In this document: positions 57,251 through 64,000 of the stretch, one piece after another
Layout: every line of letters begins with the position of its first letter
How positions within the stretch are numbered: position 1 is the stretch's first letter
Assembly (NCBI RefSeq): GCF_000622405.1
Contig: NZ_JASF01000005.1
Location: 3,100,001-3,164,000, forward strand
Length of the DNA: 64,000 nucleotides
DNA from: Sulfitobacter donghicola DSW-25 = KCTC 12864 = JCM 14565
Lineage (GTDB): Bacteria; Pseudomonadota; Alphaproteobacteria; Rhodobacterales; Rhodobacteraceae
Reading direction: 5' to 3'
Notes under the pieces: model-generated
What the model was told of the DNA's origin: nothing
Databases searched by the model: none
The model's input: the letters and a program-made list of their open reading frames with translations, nothing else
Position numbers and translations under genes: made by a program

Positions 57251-57601
57251 ATGAACCTTTATCATTGTATGATCGACCTCAAAGAAGATTCCAAAGCGCT
57301 TGGGTTTTCGATGGCTCTCGAAAAGTGGATGAACCATCTAAAAGATGCAGGCAAAATCCAAAGCTGGCGTTTGATGCGCCGCAAGCTGAACCTCGCCTCG
57401 GATCAGCACGCGGATTTCATTCTGGAAATTGAAGTCGAAGATATGGCGCAGCTAGATCAGGCCTTCCGCCTAAGCGGCTCTCATGAAGAAGAGGTTGAAC
57501 GCATGCACCGCGCTGTTCACGACCTTATCAAGCACAGCAGTTTTGGCCTTTACCGCCCCTTCCCAGACCCTGAGCGGTCTGAACGGATGGCGTTGATCTA
57601 G
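57251..57601 (+). CDS. DUF6614-like small protein
   Basis: A 116-residue soluble protein with AAGGAG before the ATG. Text: MNLYHCMIDLKEDSKALGFS, LEKWMNHLKDAGKIQSWRLM, ADFILEIEVEDMAQLDQAFR and YRPFPDPERSERMALI. It has a ferredoxin-like alternation of strands and helices and resembles the small family DUF6614, which I recall from Rhodobacterales. Function unknown. It stands alone between gyrA and the M32 peptidase. Confidence 0.7.
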   Translation: MNLYHCMIDLKEDSKALGFSMALEKWMNHLKDAGKIQSWRLMRRKLNLASDQHADFILEIEVEDMAQLDQAFRLSGSHEEEVERMHRAVHDLIKHSSFGLYRPFPDPERSERMALI

Positions 57602-57656
57602 GGGCGCGCAGCGCCAAAGGTGCAGGCGTTGCGCGTTTTCAACCATCAGTTTCTCT

Positions 57657-59132
57657 TCAGAGGTTATAAATACCGCTGAACTTTTCCTTGAGATATCCCA
57701 GCAATGGGGCTTCGGATGGGGCTTGCCCCGATGCCTGTTCGATCACCGCGCGTGGCTCATACAGGCCACCGTGGGTTTGAACATTTGCGCCTAACCAATT
57801 GGTCGCTGAGGATGTGTCGCCTTTGGCCAGTTCTGCGTCCAGATTTGGCAGCGCCTTGCGCATCGCCTCGTTCAGGCAACCCGCGTAAACATTGCCCAAA
57901 CTATAGGTCGGGAAATAGCCGAACAGGCCAACAGACCAATGAACGTCTTGCAACACGCCATTTGATGCTTTGTCGACCGCATAGCCGAAATCGGCCTCGA
58001 AACGGTCATTCCATGCGGTCTCTAGTTCGCTCACCTGAAGGTCACCCGACATCAGCGCGCGCTCTAGGTCAAAGCGCAAAAGGACGTGTAGGTTATACTG
58101 CAATTCATCCGCTTCGGTACGGATATAGCCATCGCCAACGCGGTTCACCACGCCATAGAAATCATCCTCGTTCTTTACGCCGAAATCACCAAAGGCATCT
58201 TTCATCTGGCCAAACAACCAGCCTGTAAAGGCGCGGCTGCGGCCGATCTGGTTTTCGTAAATCCGGCTTTGGCTTTCATGCACGCCCATGCTCACCCCAT
58301 TGCCGAGCGGCGTTAGCAAGTAATCCGAGCTGATGTTCTGCTCATAGGCTGCATGGCCGACTTCGTGGATGGTTGAATACAGGCAGTTGAACGGATCAGC
58401 GGGGTTGGTGCGTGTGGTGATCCGCACGTCCATACCGGAACCGGAAGAGAACGGGTGAACGGCCTTATCCACCCGCCCGCGCGTCATGTCATAGCCGAAT
58501 GCTTTGGCCAGTTGACGGGTCAGCTTCATCTGCGCCCCTTCATCGAAATCACCCGATATCGCCTCTGGCCCTTTCGCCTCTCGCACAGCTGCGCGGAGTT
58601 CAGACAAGACAGGGCGCATCGCGCCGAACATCGCCTCTAGGTCGGCGCCCGATGTACCGGGTTCATAGTCGTCCAGCATGGCGTCATAAACATCGCCACC
58701 TGCGGCCAATGCCTGCCCTTCTTCGCGTTTCAGCATGATGACTTCGGCCAATGTCGGGGCAAAGGCGCTGACGTCATCCGCTTCGCGTGCTTCGGCCCAG
58801 ATGCCTTGTGACGCCGAAGTCAGCTTGGCCAACCGTGTCGCCAATGCTGCGGGGATCTTGCTGGTGCGATCAAAGCTGCGGCGGATGTGGCGCAGGTTGG
58901 CTTGGCCAACTTCATCCAGCGTCTTGGGGTCGATCGCTTCCAGCCATTCGCCCACACGTGGATCAATGCGGCGCGCATGCAGGATGCTTTCCATCGCGGC
59001 CATTTCTTCGGCACGTTGGGGCGCGGCACCGCGCGGCATCATGGTTTCCTGATCCCATCCCAGCCTTCCAGCCACCTGCCCAAGGGCCTGTGTATCACGG
59101 GTGAAAGCCATCAGATCATCATATGCGGTCAT
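57657..59132 (-). CDS. M32 family carboxypeptidase
   Basis: A 491-residue zinc metallocarboxypeptidase (Taq/Pfu type) that removes C-terminal residues. The start at 59132 (MTAYDDLMAFTRDTQALGQV) overlaps ctaA by 4 bp; the open frame reaches 59207 but that part lies inside ctaA. The zinc site is YSTIHEVGHAAYEQNISSDY (HExxH) with the downstream Glu in GVSMGVHESQSRIYENQIGR, and YIRTEADELQYNLHVLLRFD is also family-typical. It is cotranscribed with ctaA. Confidence 0.92.
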   Translation of the reverse strand: MTAYDDLMAFTRDTQALGQVAGRLGWDQETMMPRGAAPQRAEEMAAMESILHARRIDPRVGEWLEAIDPKTLDEVGQANLRHIRRSFDRTSKIPAALATRLAKLTSASQGIWAEAREADDVSAFAPTLAEVIMLKREEGQALAAGGDVYDAMLDDYEPGTSGADLEAMFGAMRPVLSELRAAVREAKGPEAISGDFDEGAQMKLTRQLAKAFGYDMTRGRVDKAVHPFSSGSGMDVRITTRTNPADPFNCLYSTIHEVGHAAYEQNISSDYLLTPLGNGVSMGVHESQSRIYENQIGRSRAFTGWLFGQMKDAFGDFGVKNEDDFYGVVNRVGDGYIRTEADELQYNLHVLLRFDLERALMSGDLQVSELETAWNDRFEADFGYAVDKASNGVLQDVHWSVGLFGYFPTYSLGNVYAGCLNEAMRKALPNLDAELAKGDTSSATNWLGANVQTHGGLYEPRAVIEQASGQAPSEAPLLGYLKEKFSGIYNL

Positions 59133-60280
59133 TTTGTTGCTCCTCTGAGCGAAGTGGCGATGGGGTAAAGGGATAGATGGCGCGCACGCAGGATCAAGAC
59201 CCAGCATAATACGGCCAAGCCTTGGTGCATCAGCGCGATGGTCAACGGCGCCTCATACAGGACTGTGGTGATGCCCAGAACAACTTGCAGCGCAATCGCC
59301 GCAAAGGTGGCGTTAAAGGCAAACCGTGTGTTTGGGTGGGTTGAGGCACGTCCGCGCAGCCAGACAACAACAGCAAAGGCAAACAGCAGATACCCCGTCA
59401 CGCGGTGAATAAACTGCACCAGCCCGGGGTTCTCGATAAAGTTCTTCCAGAACGGCTCTAGCGCAAAGGCCTGCGGTGGAAAGATCTGCCCAGCCATCAG
59501 CGGCCAATCCGTATAGGTGCGTCCCGCGTCGATCCCAGCCACCAGCGCACCAATCAGGATTTGCAAGAATGCGAAATGCAACAGACCGGTGGAGAGGCCA
59601 AACAGCTTACCCTCTTTGGCGCGGCGTGCCTGCATCAGATCACGCTCAGTGCGGCCAAGGCTAAGGGCATACCACGTGATAAACCCCATAATGACAAAGG
59701 CCAGCCCAAGGTGAACGGCCAAACGGCCGCTATGCACATCCGTCGTGTCCGTTCCCGAAGTAACGCCCGAGGATACCATCCACCAGCCAATCGCGCCCTG
59801 CAGGCCACCAAGCCCCCCCAGCAACAACAGCTTTGGCGTCCAGCCTGTCGGGATTTGTTTGCGCAGCAAAAACCACAGAAACCCAATGGCCCAGACAAGG
59901 CCAATCACTCGGCCCAACTGCCGATGGCCCCATTCCCACCAATAGATCAGTTTGAAATCAGCCAGCGTCATCCAGCTGTTTTGGAGGCGGAATTCATCGA
60001 TCTCTTGGTATTTGGCGAATTCGGCCTGCCAATCGGCGGTGTTCATCGGCGGCATCGCCCCTGTGAACGGGCGCCATTCGGTGATGCTGAGGCCGCTGTC
60101 GGTCAAACGCGTTGCGCCGCCGATCAGGATCATCACAAAGACCAGCGCAAACAGCACCATCAGCCAGATCCGGATCGCGCCACGCGCGCCACCGCGCCCT
60201 GCGTCAATCACCCCTTTTGTCGCCACCGGCTTTGCCGCTTGGGCACCGACGTCTTCAAATAGCTTTCGATTGCTGGCCAT
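59129..60280 (-). CDS. ctaA: Heme A synthase (CtaA type)
   Basis: A 383-residue inner-membrane oxygenase that converts heme O to heme A for cytochrome aa3 oxidase. I use the ATG at 60280 (MASNRKLFEDVGAQ). Eight membrane segments are visible, and the heme-ligand histidines are in WEWGHRQLGRVIGLV, TDVHSGRLAVHLGLAF, QFIHRVTGYLLFAF and ALMHQGLAVLCWVL. The conserved start of the first loop GGATRLTDSGLSITEWRPFT is the type II (alphaproteobacterial/mitochondrial) CtaA form. Confidence 0.94.
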   Translation of the reverse strand: MASNRKLFEDVGAQAAKPVATKGVIDAGRGGARGAIRIWLMVLFALVFVMILIGGATRLTDSGLSITEWRPFTGAMPPMNTADWQAEFAKYQEIDEFRLQNSWMTLADFKLIYWWEWGHRQLGRVIGLVWAIGFLWFLLRKQIPTGWTPKLLLLGGLGGLQGAIGWWMVSSGVTSGTDTTDVHSGRLAVHLGLAFVIMGFITWYALSLGRTERDLMQARRAKEGKLFGLSTGLLHFAFLQILIGALVAGIDAGRTYTDWPLMAGQIFPPQAFALEPFWKNFIENPGLVQFIHRVTGYLLFAFAVVVWLRGRASTHPNTRFAFNATFAAIALQVVLGITTVLYEAPLTIALMHQGLAVLCWVLILRARHLSLYPIATSLRGATK

Positions 60281-60337
60281 GTCGCCCTCTCTTCGTAATC
60301 TTCTTATGTCTTTGGTAGTTGCACGCGCCAACGGGGT

Positions 60338-61084
60338 CTAGTCGCGTTCCTTCCAACGGACCATCTGCCGCAAGGTTCCGTGCAGCATCTGCACATCCGC
60401 GCGGGTCAGCGGCAGCCTGCTCCACATGTTTCGCAAGTTCGTCTTCATCGAGGAAGCCTTGTGTTCGGGGAAAAAGAAGCCCGCGTCTTCCATCCGTTCC
60501 TCATAATGTTTCGCCAGATGCTCAATCTCGGAATGGTCCGCCCAATCGGTGCCCGCCATTTCCTGTACCACAGGCGTATGGTTGCCCTGCTGGCGCATCC
60601 ATTCATAGCCCATCAGCAAAACGCACTGCGCAAGATTCAGCGAGGCGAACTCGGGGTTCACAGGCACAGAAACAATCGCATTCGCGCGCGAGATGTCGTC
60701 GTTTTCGAGGCCCGCACGTTCGGGGCCAAATAGAACGGCCACCCGTTCACCCGCAGCGATCTTTTCCGCCGCCAGCGCCATTGCGGCCTCTGGCGTGTAG
60801 ACGGGTTTGGTCAGGTCACGATCCCGCGCTGTGGTGGCAAAGACAAAATTACAATCCCCCAGCGCATCCGGCAGGTCTGGCGAAACTTGGGCCGCATCCA
60901 AAACACGGCCAGCGCCAGAGGCCATCGCAACAGCCGATTGATTGGGCCAGCCATCACGCGGGTTGACGATACGCATATGATCCAAGCCGAAATTCAGCAT
61001 GGCACGGGCAGCCGCGCCGATGTTTTCGCCCATCTGGGGGCGCACAAGGACAAAGCTCGGGGTGGGTGGTGTTTCTACTCTCAT
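60338..61084 (-). CDS. trmJ: tRNA (cytidine/uridine-2'-O)-methyltransferase TrmJ-like
   Basis: A 248-residue SPOUT methyltransferase modifying the 2'-OH at tRNA position 32. It starts at 61084 (MRVETPPTPSFVLVRPQMGE). Knot motifs are VLVRPQMGENIGAAARAMLN, VAVLFGPERAGLENDDISRA and VNPEFASLNLAQCVLLMGYE. The C-terminal helical extension ends RQMVRWKERD. It is a single gene between ctaA and the divergent ThiE-like gene. Confidence 0.87.
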   Translation of the reverse strand: MRVETPPTPSFVLVRPQMGENIGAAARAMLNFGLDHMRIVNPRDGWPNQSAVAMASGAGRVLDAAQVSPDLPDALGDCNFVFATTARDRDLTKPVYTPEAAMALAAEKIAAGERVAVLFGPERAGLENDDISRANAIVSVPVNPEFASLNLAQCVLLMGYEWMRQQGNHTPVVQEMAGTDWADHSEIEHLAKHYEERMEDAGFFFPEHKASSMKTNLRNMWSRLPLTRADVQMLHGTLRQMVRWKERD

Positions 61085-61203
61085 AGACAGTCTCTTACCC
61101 CGCGCCCCTGCCCTTGCCAATATGAAGCAAGCAGCGGATTAACGTTTCCATCCTGATCCAGATTACGCTAATCAGCCCTAAGCCACCCAAAGGACATTTC
61201 GAC

Positions 61204-61827
61204 ATGCAAGACGCACCAGAACAGCCGCAGCTATACCTCATCACACCTCCCGCGCTTGAGCTGGAGAGCTTTCCCGATGTGTTGGCAAGTATTCTGGACA
61301 CCCATGAAACGGCTTGCGTGCGCCTTGCGTTATCCACCACAGACGAAAGCGAGCTGTCGCGCGCCGCTGATACGCTGCGCGTGATCACCGATGCCCGTGA
61401 CGTGGCGCTGGTCATCGCCGAGCATGTTTTACTGGCAGAGCGCCTTGGTCTGGACGGTGTGCACCTGACTGATGCAGCACGTTCGGTTCGCCATGCGCGC
61501 ACAACTTTGGGCGCAGACGCTATTGTTGGCAGTTTCTGCGCAGGATCGCGTCATGACGGGATGAGTGCAGGCGAAGCTGGCGCGGATTACATTTCCTTTG
61601 GCCCCGTTAAAGAAACCGCCTTGGGTGACGGTGAAGTGGCCGAAGAAGACCTGTTTCAGTGGTGGTCCGAAGTGATCGAAGTTCCCTGCGTGGCCGAAGG
61701 CCATCTCGATGTTGAGATGATCGCGAAACTTGCGCCGAAAACGGATTTCTTTGGCATTGGCAATGAAATCTGGGGTCAGGACGATCCTTTGGCCGCCCTG
61801 ACCACGCTTTGGTCTGCAATCGGCTAA
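61204..61827 (+). CDS. ThiE-like (thiamine phosphate synthase family) protein
   Basis: A 207-residue TIM-barrel protein related to thiamine phosphate synthase: PQLYLITPPALELESFPDVL, VALVIAEHVLLAERLGLDGV, HLTDAARSVRHARTTLGADA and EAGADYISFGPVKETALGD. The canonical ThiE segment after GVH (normally with Gln-x-Asp) reads LTDAARS, and the C-terminal GGI-type phosphate loop is not clear (DFFGIGNEIW), so the true activity may differ. No other thiamine genes or a TPP riboswitch are seen nearby. Confidence 0.7.
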   Translation: MQDAPEQPQLYLITPPALELESFPDVLASILDTHETACVRLALSTTDESELSRAADTLRVITDARDVALVIAEHVLLAERLGLDGVHLTDAARSVRHARTTLGADAIVGSFCAGSRHDGMSAGEAGADYISFGPVKETALGDGEVAEEDLFQWWSEVIEVPCVAEGHLDVEMIAKLAPKTDFFGIGNEIWGQDDPLAALTTLWSAIG

Positions 61828-61833
61828 GCAGCG

Positions 61834-62952
61834 TTACAGCAACGTCCGCTCGACCACCCAATAGGCGCCGATCGCTGCGATTACGCAGGATGCAGGGATC
61901 GCGATGGCGCGGCGATACCAGCTTTTGCGGATCGCCCAGCCTACCGCGATAAAGGCAATGGCAATCACCGTCAGCTGGCCCAGTTCAACCCCGATGTTGA
62001 ACCCGATAAGCGCGGGCACAAACTGCCCTGACGGCAGGCCAAAATCACCCAGCACCGAAGCAAAGCCGAGGCCGTGCAACAGGCCAAAACCAAAGATCAC
62101 CACGGCCCTCCACGGGTTTAGCCCAGAGGCAAAGATGTTTTCGACCGCGACATAGACAATCGAGGCCGCGATCAGCGGCTCAACGATGCTGCCCGGTACA
62201 TTCACAAGCCCCAGCGCCCCCAGCGCCAAGGTAACCGTATGGGCCAAGGTAAACGCGCTGACCTGCCAGATCAGCGGACGCAACCGCGTCGAGAGAAAGA
62301 ACAGCCCCAAGACAAACAGGATGTGATCCAACCCTTTAGGCAAGATGTGATCAAACCCGACTGGGATGTATGACACAAACGTTTGCCACCCGCTCAGCGC
62401 ATCCCCCCCGCTCAGTGAAATCTCGGCAAGGCCACCACCGTTGATCAACCCTGTAAACGGCTCGTCCACCCCCTGCTGGCGCAGAACCATATCGCCGCTG
62501 CCATAGGGCCAAGCGACGGTTAGCTTTCCTGGCTCAACCCCTTGAGCCTGCAAAACCCATGAGGTGACGCGTGCCAGCTCAAAATCCGAAACGGTGGGAA
62601 CGGAAACATCAATACTGTTTAAAGTCAGCGCCTTGCCGCCCATACTTAACACAGGCAGCGCATTCCATTTCGGCAGCAACTGCCCCGCTTGTTCGGCCAA
62701 AGCATCCGCAGGCATCGCCCTAAGCGTATCATAGCCCTGAGCCTGCGGCGCGTCGTTTATGTTTTCAAATTCATTGAGGTTAACCTCTGCCAAGAAGGCT
62801 TCGAGGTTGATTTGCAAAGTGAGTTCCGCCTTGCCATCCTCTACGGTCAGATCGGCAATCGTGGGCACAACTTCGTGTGCATGGGCCAGTGTGCTTGACA
62901 TCATCAGCGCGGCTGTCAGCTTTGTCATCAACCACAAGGACCATCGCTTCAT
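61834..62952 (-). CDS. HupE/UreJ-family membrane protein
   Basis: A 372-residue protein from the ATG at 62952 (MKRWSLWLMTKLTAALMMSS, cleavage near AHAHE). A periplasmic domain of about 180 residues precedes a membrane domain with FDHILPKGLDHILFVLGLFF, FTLAHTVTLALGALGLVNVP and IFGFGLLHGLGFASVLGDFG. The histidine-containing helices match HupE/UreJ proteins, proposed nickel or cobalt transporters. The long N-terminal domain is a recognised variant. Its ATG overlaps the ATG of the divergent DUF4198 gene in a shared CATG. Confidence 0.8.
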   Translation of the reverse strand: MKRWSLWLMTKLTAALMMSSTLAHAHEVVPTIADLTVEDGKAELTLQINLEAFLAEVNLNEFENINDAPQAQGYDTLRAMPADALAEQAGQLLPKWNALPVLSMGGKALTLNSIDVSVPTVSDFELARVTSWVLQAQGVEPGKLTVAWPYGSGDMVLRQQGVDEPFTGLINGGGLAEISLSGGDALSGWQTFVSYIPVGFDHILPKGLDHILFVLGLFFLSTRLRPLIWQVSAFTLAHTVTLALGALGLVNVPGSIVEPLIAASIVYVAVENIFASGLNPWRAVVIFGFGLLHGLGFASVLGDFGLPSGQFVPALIGFNIGVELGQLTVIAIAFIAVGWAIRKSWYRRAIAIPASCVIAAIGAYWVVERTLL

Positions 62953-63772
62953 GTTTCTCACCCGTCTTTTTTCTTTTGTAAGTGCCACGGCGCTTTTGTC
63001 ATCCGCGGCTTTGGCCCATGAGTTTTGGATCGAACCGCCAAAGTTTCAAGTCCAAAAAGAAAGCCCTTTTGTCGCGGAGCTGAAGAACGGTCAAAAATTT
63101 GAAGGCGTCAGCCAGCCCTATTTTGAAAACCGCACCACGCGGCTGGATGTTTCGCTGGGAAAGGACACAACCGAGATCATCGGCAGGATGGGCGACCGCC
63201 CCGCAATCCAGCTTCCTGCCCCTGCGAAAGACGGGTTGATGATCATCACCCACGAAGCGGCCCCCTCTATCGTGACCTACCGCGAATGGGAGAAGTTCGT
63301 GAATTTCATCCAGCATAAGGATTTTCAACAGGCCCAAGCGACCCATGAGAACCGCGGTTGGGCCAAAGAGAATTTTCGCGAATCCTACACCCGTCATTCA
63401 AAATCCCTGATAGCGGTTGGCCATGGCGAAGGAGATGACCGCGCAATGGGGCTTGAGACGGAATTCATCGCGCTGGACAACCCATATCGCGACGGGTTTG
63501 ATGGCGTATTTGATGTTTCGTTACAGTACCTTGGAACCCCGCGCAGGGATGCCCAGATCGAGATATACGCAAAAGATGCCGCAGGTCTGGTGAGCGTGTC
63601 GATCCAGCGCACCGATGCCAAAGGCATTGCCGCCATACCTGTCAAAACCGGCCACAGCTATTTGTTAGACGCCGTTGTTCTACGAAAAGCCGCAAATGCG
63701 ACCACAGCCGAGGCTGGCCCGATCTGGGAAACGCTATGGGCCTCAATGACTTTTGCAGTTCCCGATAAATAG
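62951..63772 (+). CDS. DUF4198 (NikM-like) exported protein
   Basis: A 273-residue periplasmic protein with signal peptide MFLTRLFSFVSATALLSSAA and mature start HEFWIEPPKFQVQ. DUF4198 proteins are periplasmic, beta-rich and associated with nickel/cobalt uptake (NikM-like). The mature N-terminal His (AHEFW) is typical. The open frame extends upstream to 62759 but that part lies antisense to the HupE-like gene and has no signal at its start. Together with the divergent HupE-like gene it suggests a metal uptake pair. Confidence 0.8.
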   Translation: MFLTRLFSFVSATALLSSAALAHEFWIEPPKFQVQKESPFVAELKNGQKFEGVSQPYFENRTTRLDVSLGKDTTEIIGRMGDRPAIQLPAPAKDGLMIITHEAAPSIVTYREWEKFVNFIQHKDFQQAQATHENRGWAKENFRESYTRHSKSLIAVGHGEGDDRAMGLETEFIALDNPYRDGFDGVFDVSLQYLGTPRRDAQIEIYAKDAAGLVSVSIQRTDAKGIAAIPVKTGHSYLLDAVVLRKAANATTAEAGPIWETLWASMTFAVPDK

Positions 63773-63820
63773 CAGGTAAAGCGCTTGCGCGTCTTACCAC
63801 TTGGCGTCAAAACCGCAGAT

Positions 63821-64000
63821 ATGACAGATACTCCTCAAATCCTATGTATTGGTTCCGTTCTTTGGGATGTAATCGGGCGATCTGACGCCGCGATGCGCCA
63901 AGGTTCTGACATGCCGGGCCGCATCACCCGCCTGCCCGGCGGTGTGGCGCTGAACATCGCCATGGCGCTTAGGCGTTTTGGCCTTTCCCCCAGCCTGCTC
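63821..64000 (+). CDS. PfkB-family carbohydrate/nucleoside kinase, partial
   Basis: The first 60 codons are visible, beginning MTDTPQILCIGSVLWDVIGR, and the gene runs off the right edge. The opening CIGSVLWDVIG, followed by RITRLPGGVALNIAMALRR, is the N-terminal PfkB/ribokinase pattern with the substrate-binding GG-x-x-x-N motif. The exact substrate (for example pseudouridine or a sugar) cannot be told from this fragment. Confidence 0.85.
   Translation, partial: MTDTPQILCIGSVLWDVIGRSDAAMRQGSDMPGRITRLPGGVALNIAMALRRFGLSPSLL

Overview
The window looks like a chromosomal segment of a marine Rhodobacterales (Roseobacter-group) alphaproteobacterium. The evidence is an alphaproteobacterial-type recA operator (GTTC-N7-GTTC), a CckA hybrid kinase, an IscR without the usual cluster cysteines, a suf cluster with two Yip1-like membrane proteins, a eukaryote-like NADP isocitrate dehydrogenase, and gyrA with the acidic insert in its C-terminal half. 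The species cannot be named from sequence alone.

Layout. 1-6043: iron uptake. A siderophore ABC importer (binding protein plus two FecCD permeases, the last cut by the window edge) is followed by an energising operon: a small secreted protein, ExbB, two ExbD proteins and TonB. 6082-6158: tRNA-Arg(CCG). 6213-15219 (minus strand): an iron-sulfur assembly operon, iscR - cysteine desulfurase - sufB - three unrelated genes - sufC - sufD - two Yip1-like genes - sufS, with an Irr-type inverted repeat upstream. 15391-35473: mostly housekeeping genes, including icd, a class II amidotransferase, an Lrp regulator with an SMR exporter, typA, alaS, recA, cckA, rsmB, guaB, an agmatinase-family gene and a ferredoxin-ASKHA corrinoid-activator-like protein.

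35628-46630: an 11-kb integrated element bounded by perfect 50-bp direct repeats, one of which is the 3' half of an intact tRNA-Gly(CCC) gene. It carries a P4-type tyrosine integrase, an AlpA-like regulator, a RepA-like ATPase and a complete-looking HK97 head module (large terminase, HNH nuclease, major capsid, prohead protease, portal, connector, head closure). It has no recognisable tail, lysis, repressor or small-terminase gene. This is the layout of a capsid-forming phage satellite (cf-PICI-like) and is the most interesting object here. It also holds unknown small genes and a G/C-rich nested inverted-repeat block beside the replication gene that is a plausible origin.

46707-64000: host chromosome again. 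There is an NhaP-type antiporter, the zwf-pgl-pgi operon, a radical SAM protein, a DUF2855 protein, gyrA, a DUF6614-like protein, an M32 carboxypeptidase with ctaA, trmJ, a ThiE-like protein, and a HupE/UreJ membrane protein whose start codon overlaps that of a divergent DUF4198 protein. The window ends inside a PfkB-family sugar kinase.

The regulatory sites fit their neighbours: a LexA box at recA, a perfect CtrA-type TTAA-N7-TTAA palindrome upstream of cckA (the kinase that feeds CtrA), and an Irr-type box at iscR/suf. A second TTAA-N7-TTAA lies just inside the left end of the satellite. All functions are read from protein motifs and context; no database search was run.
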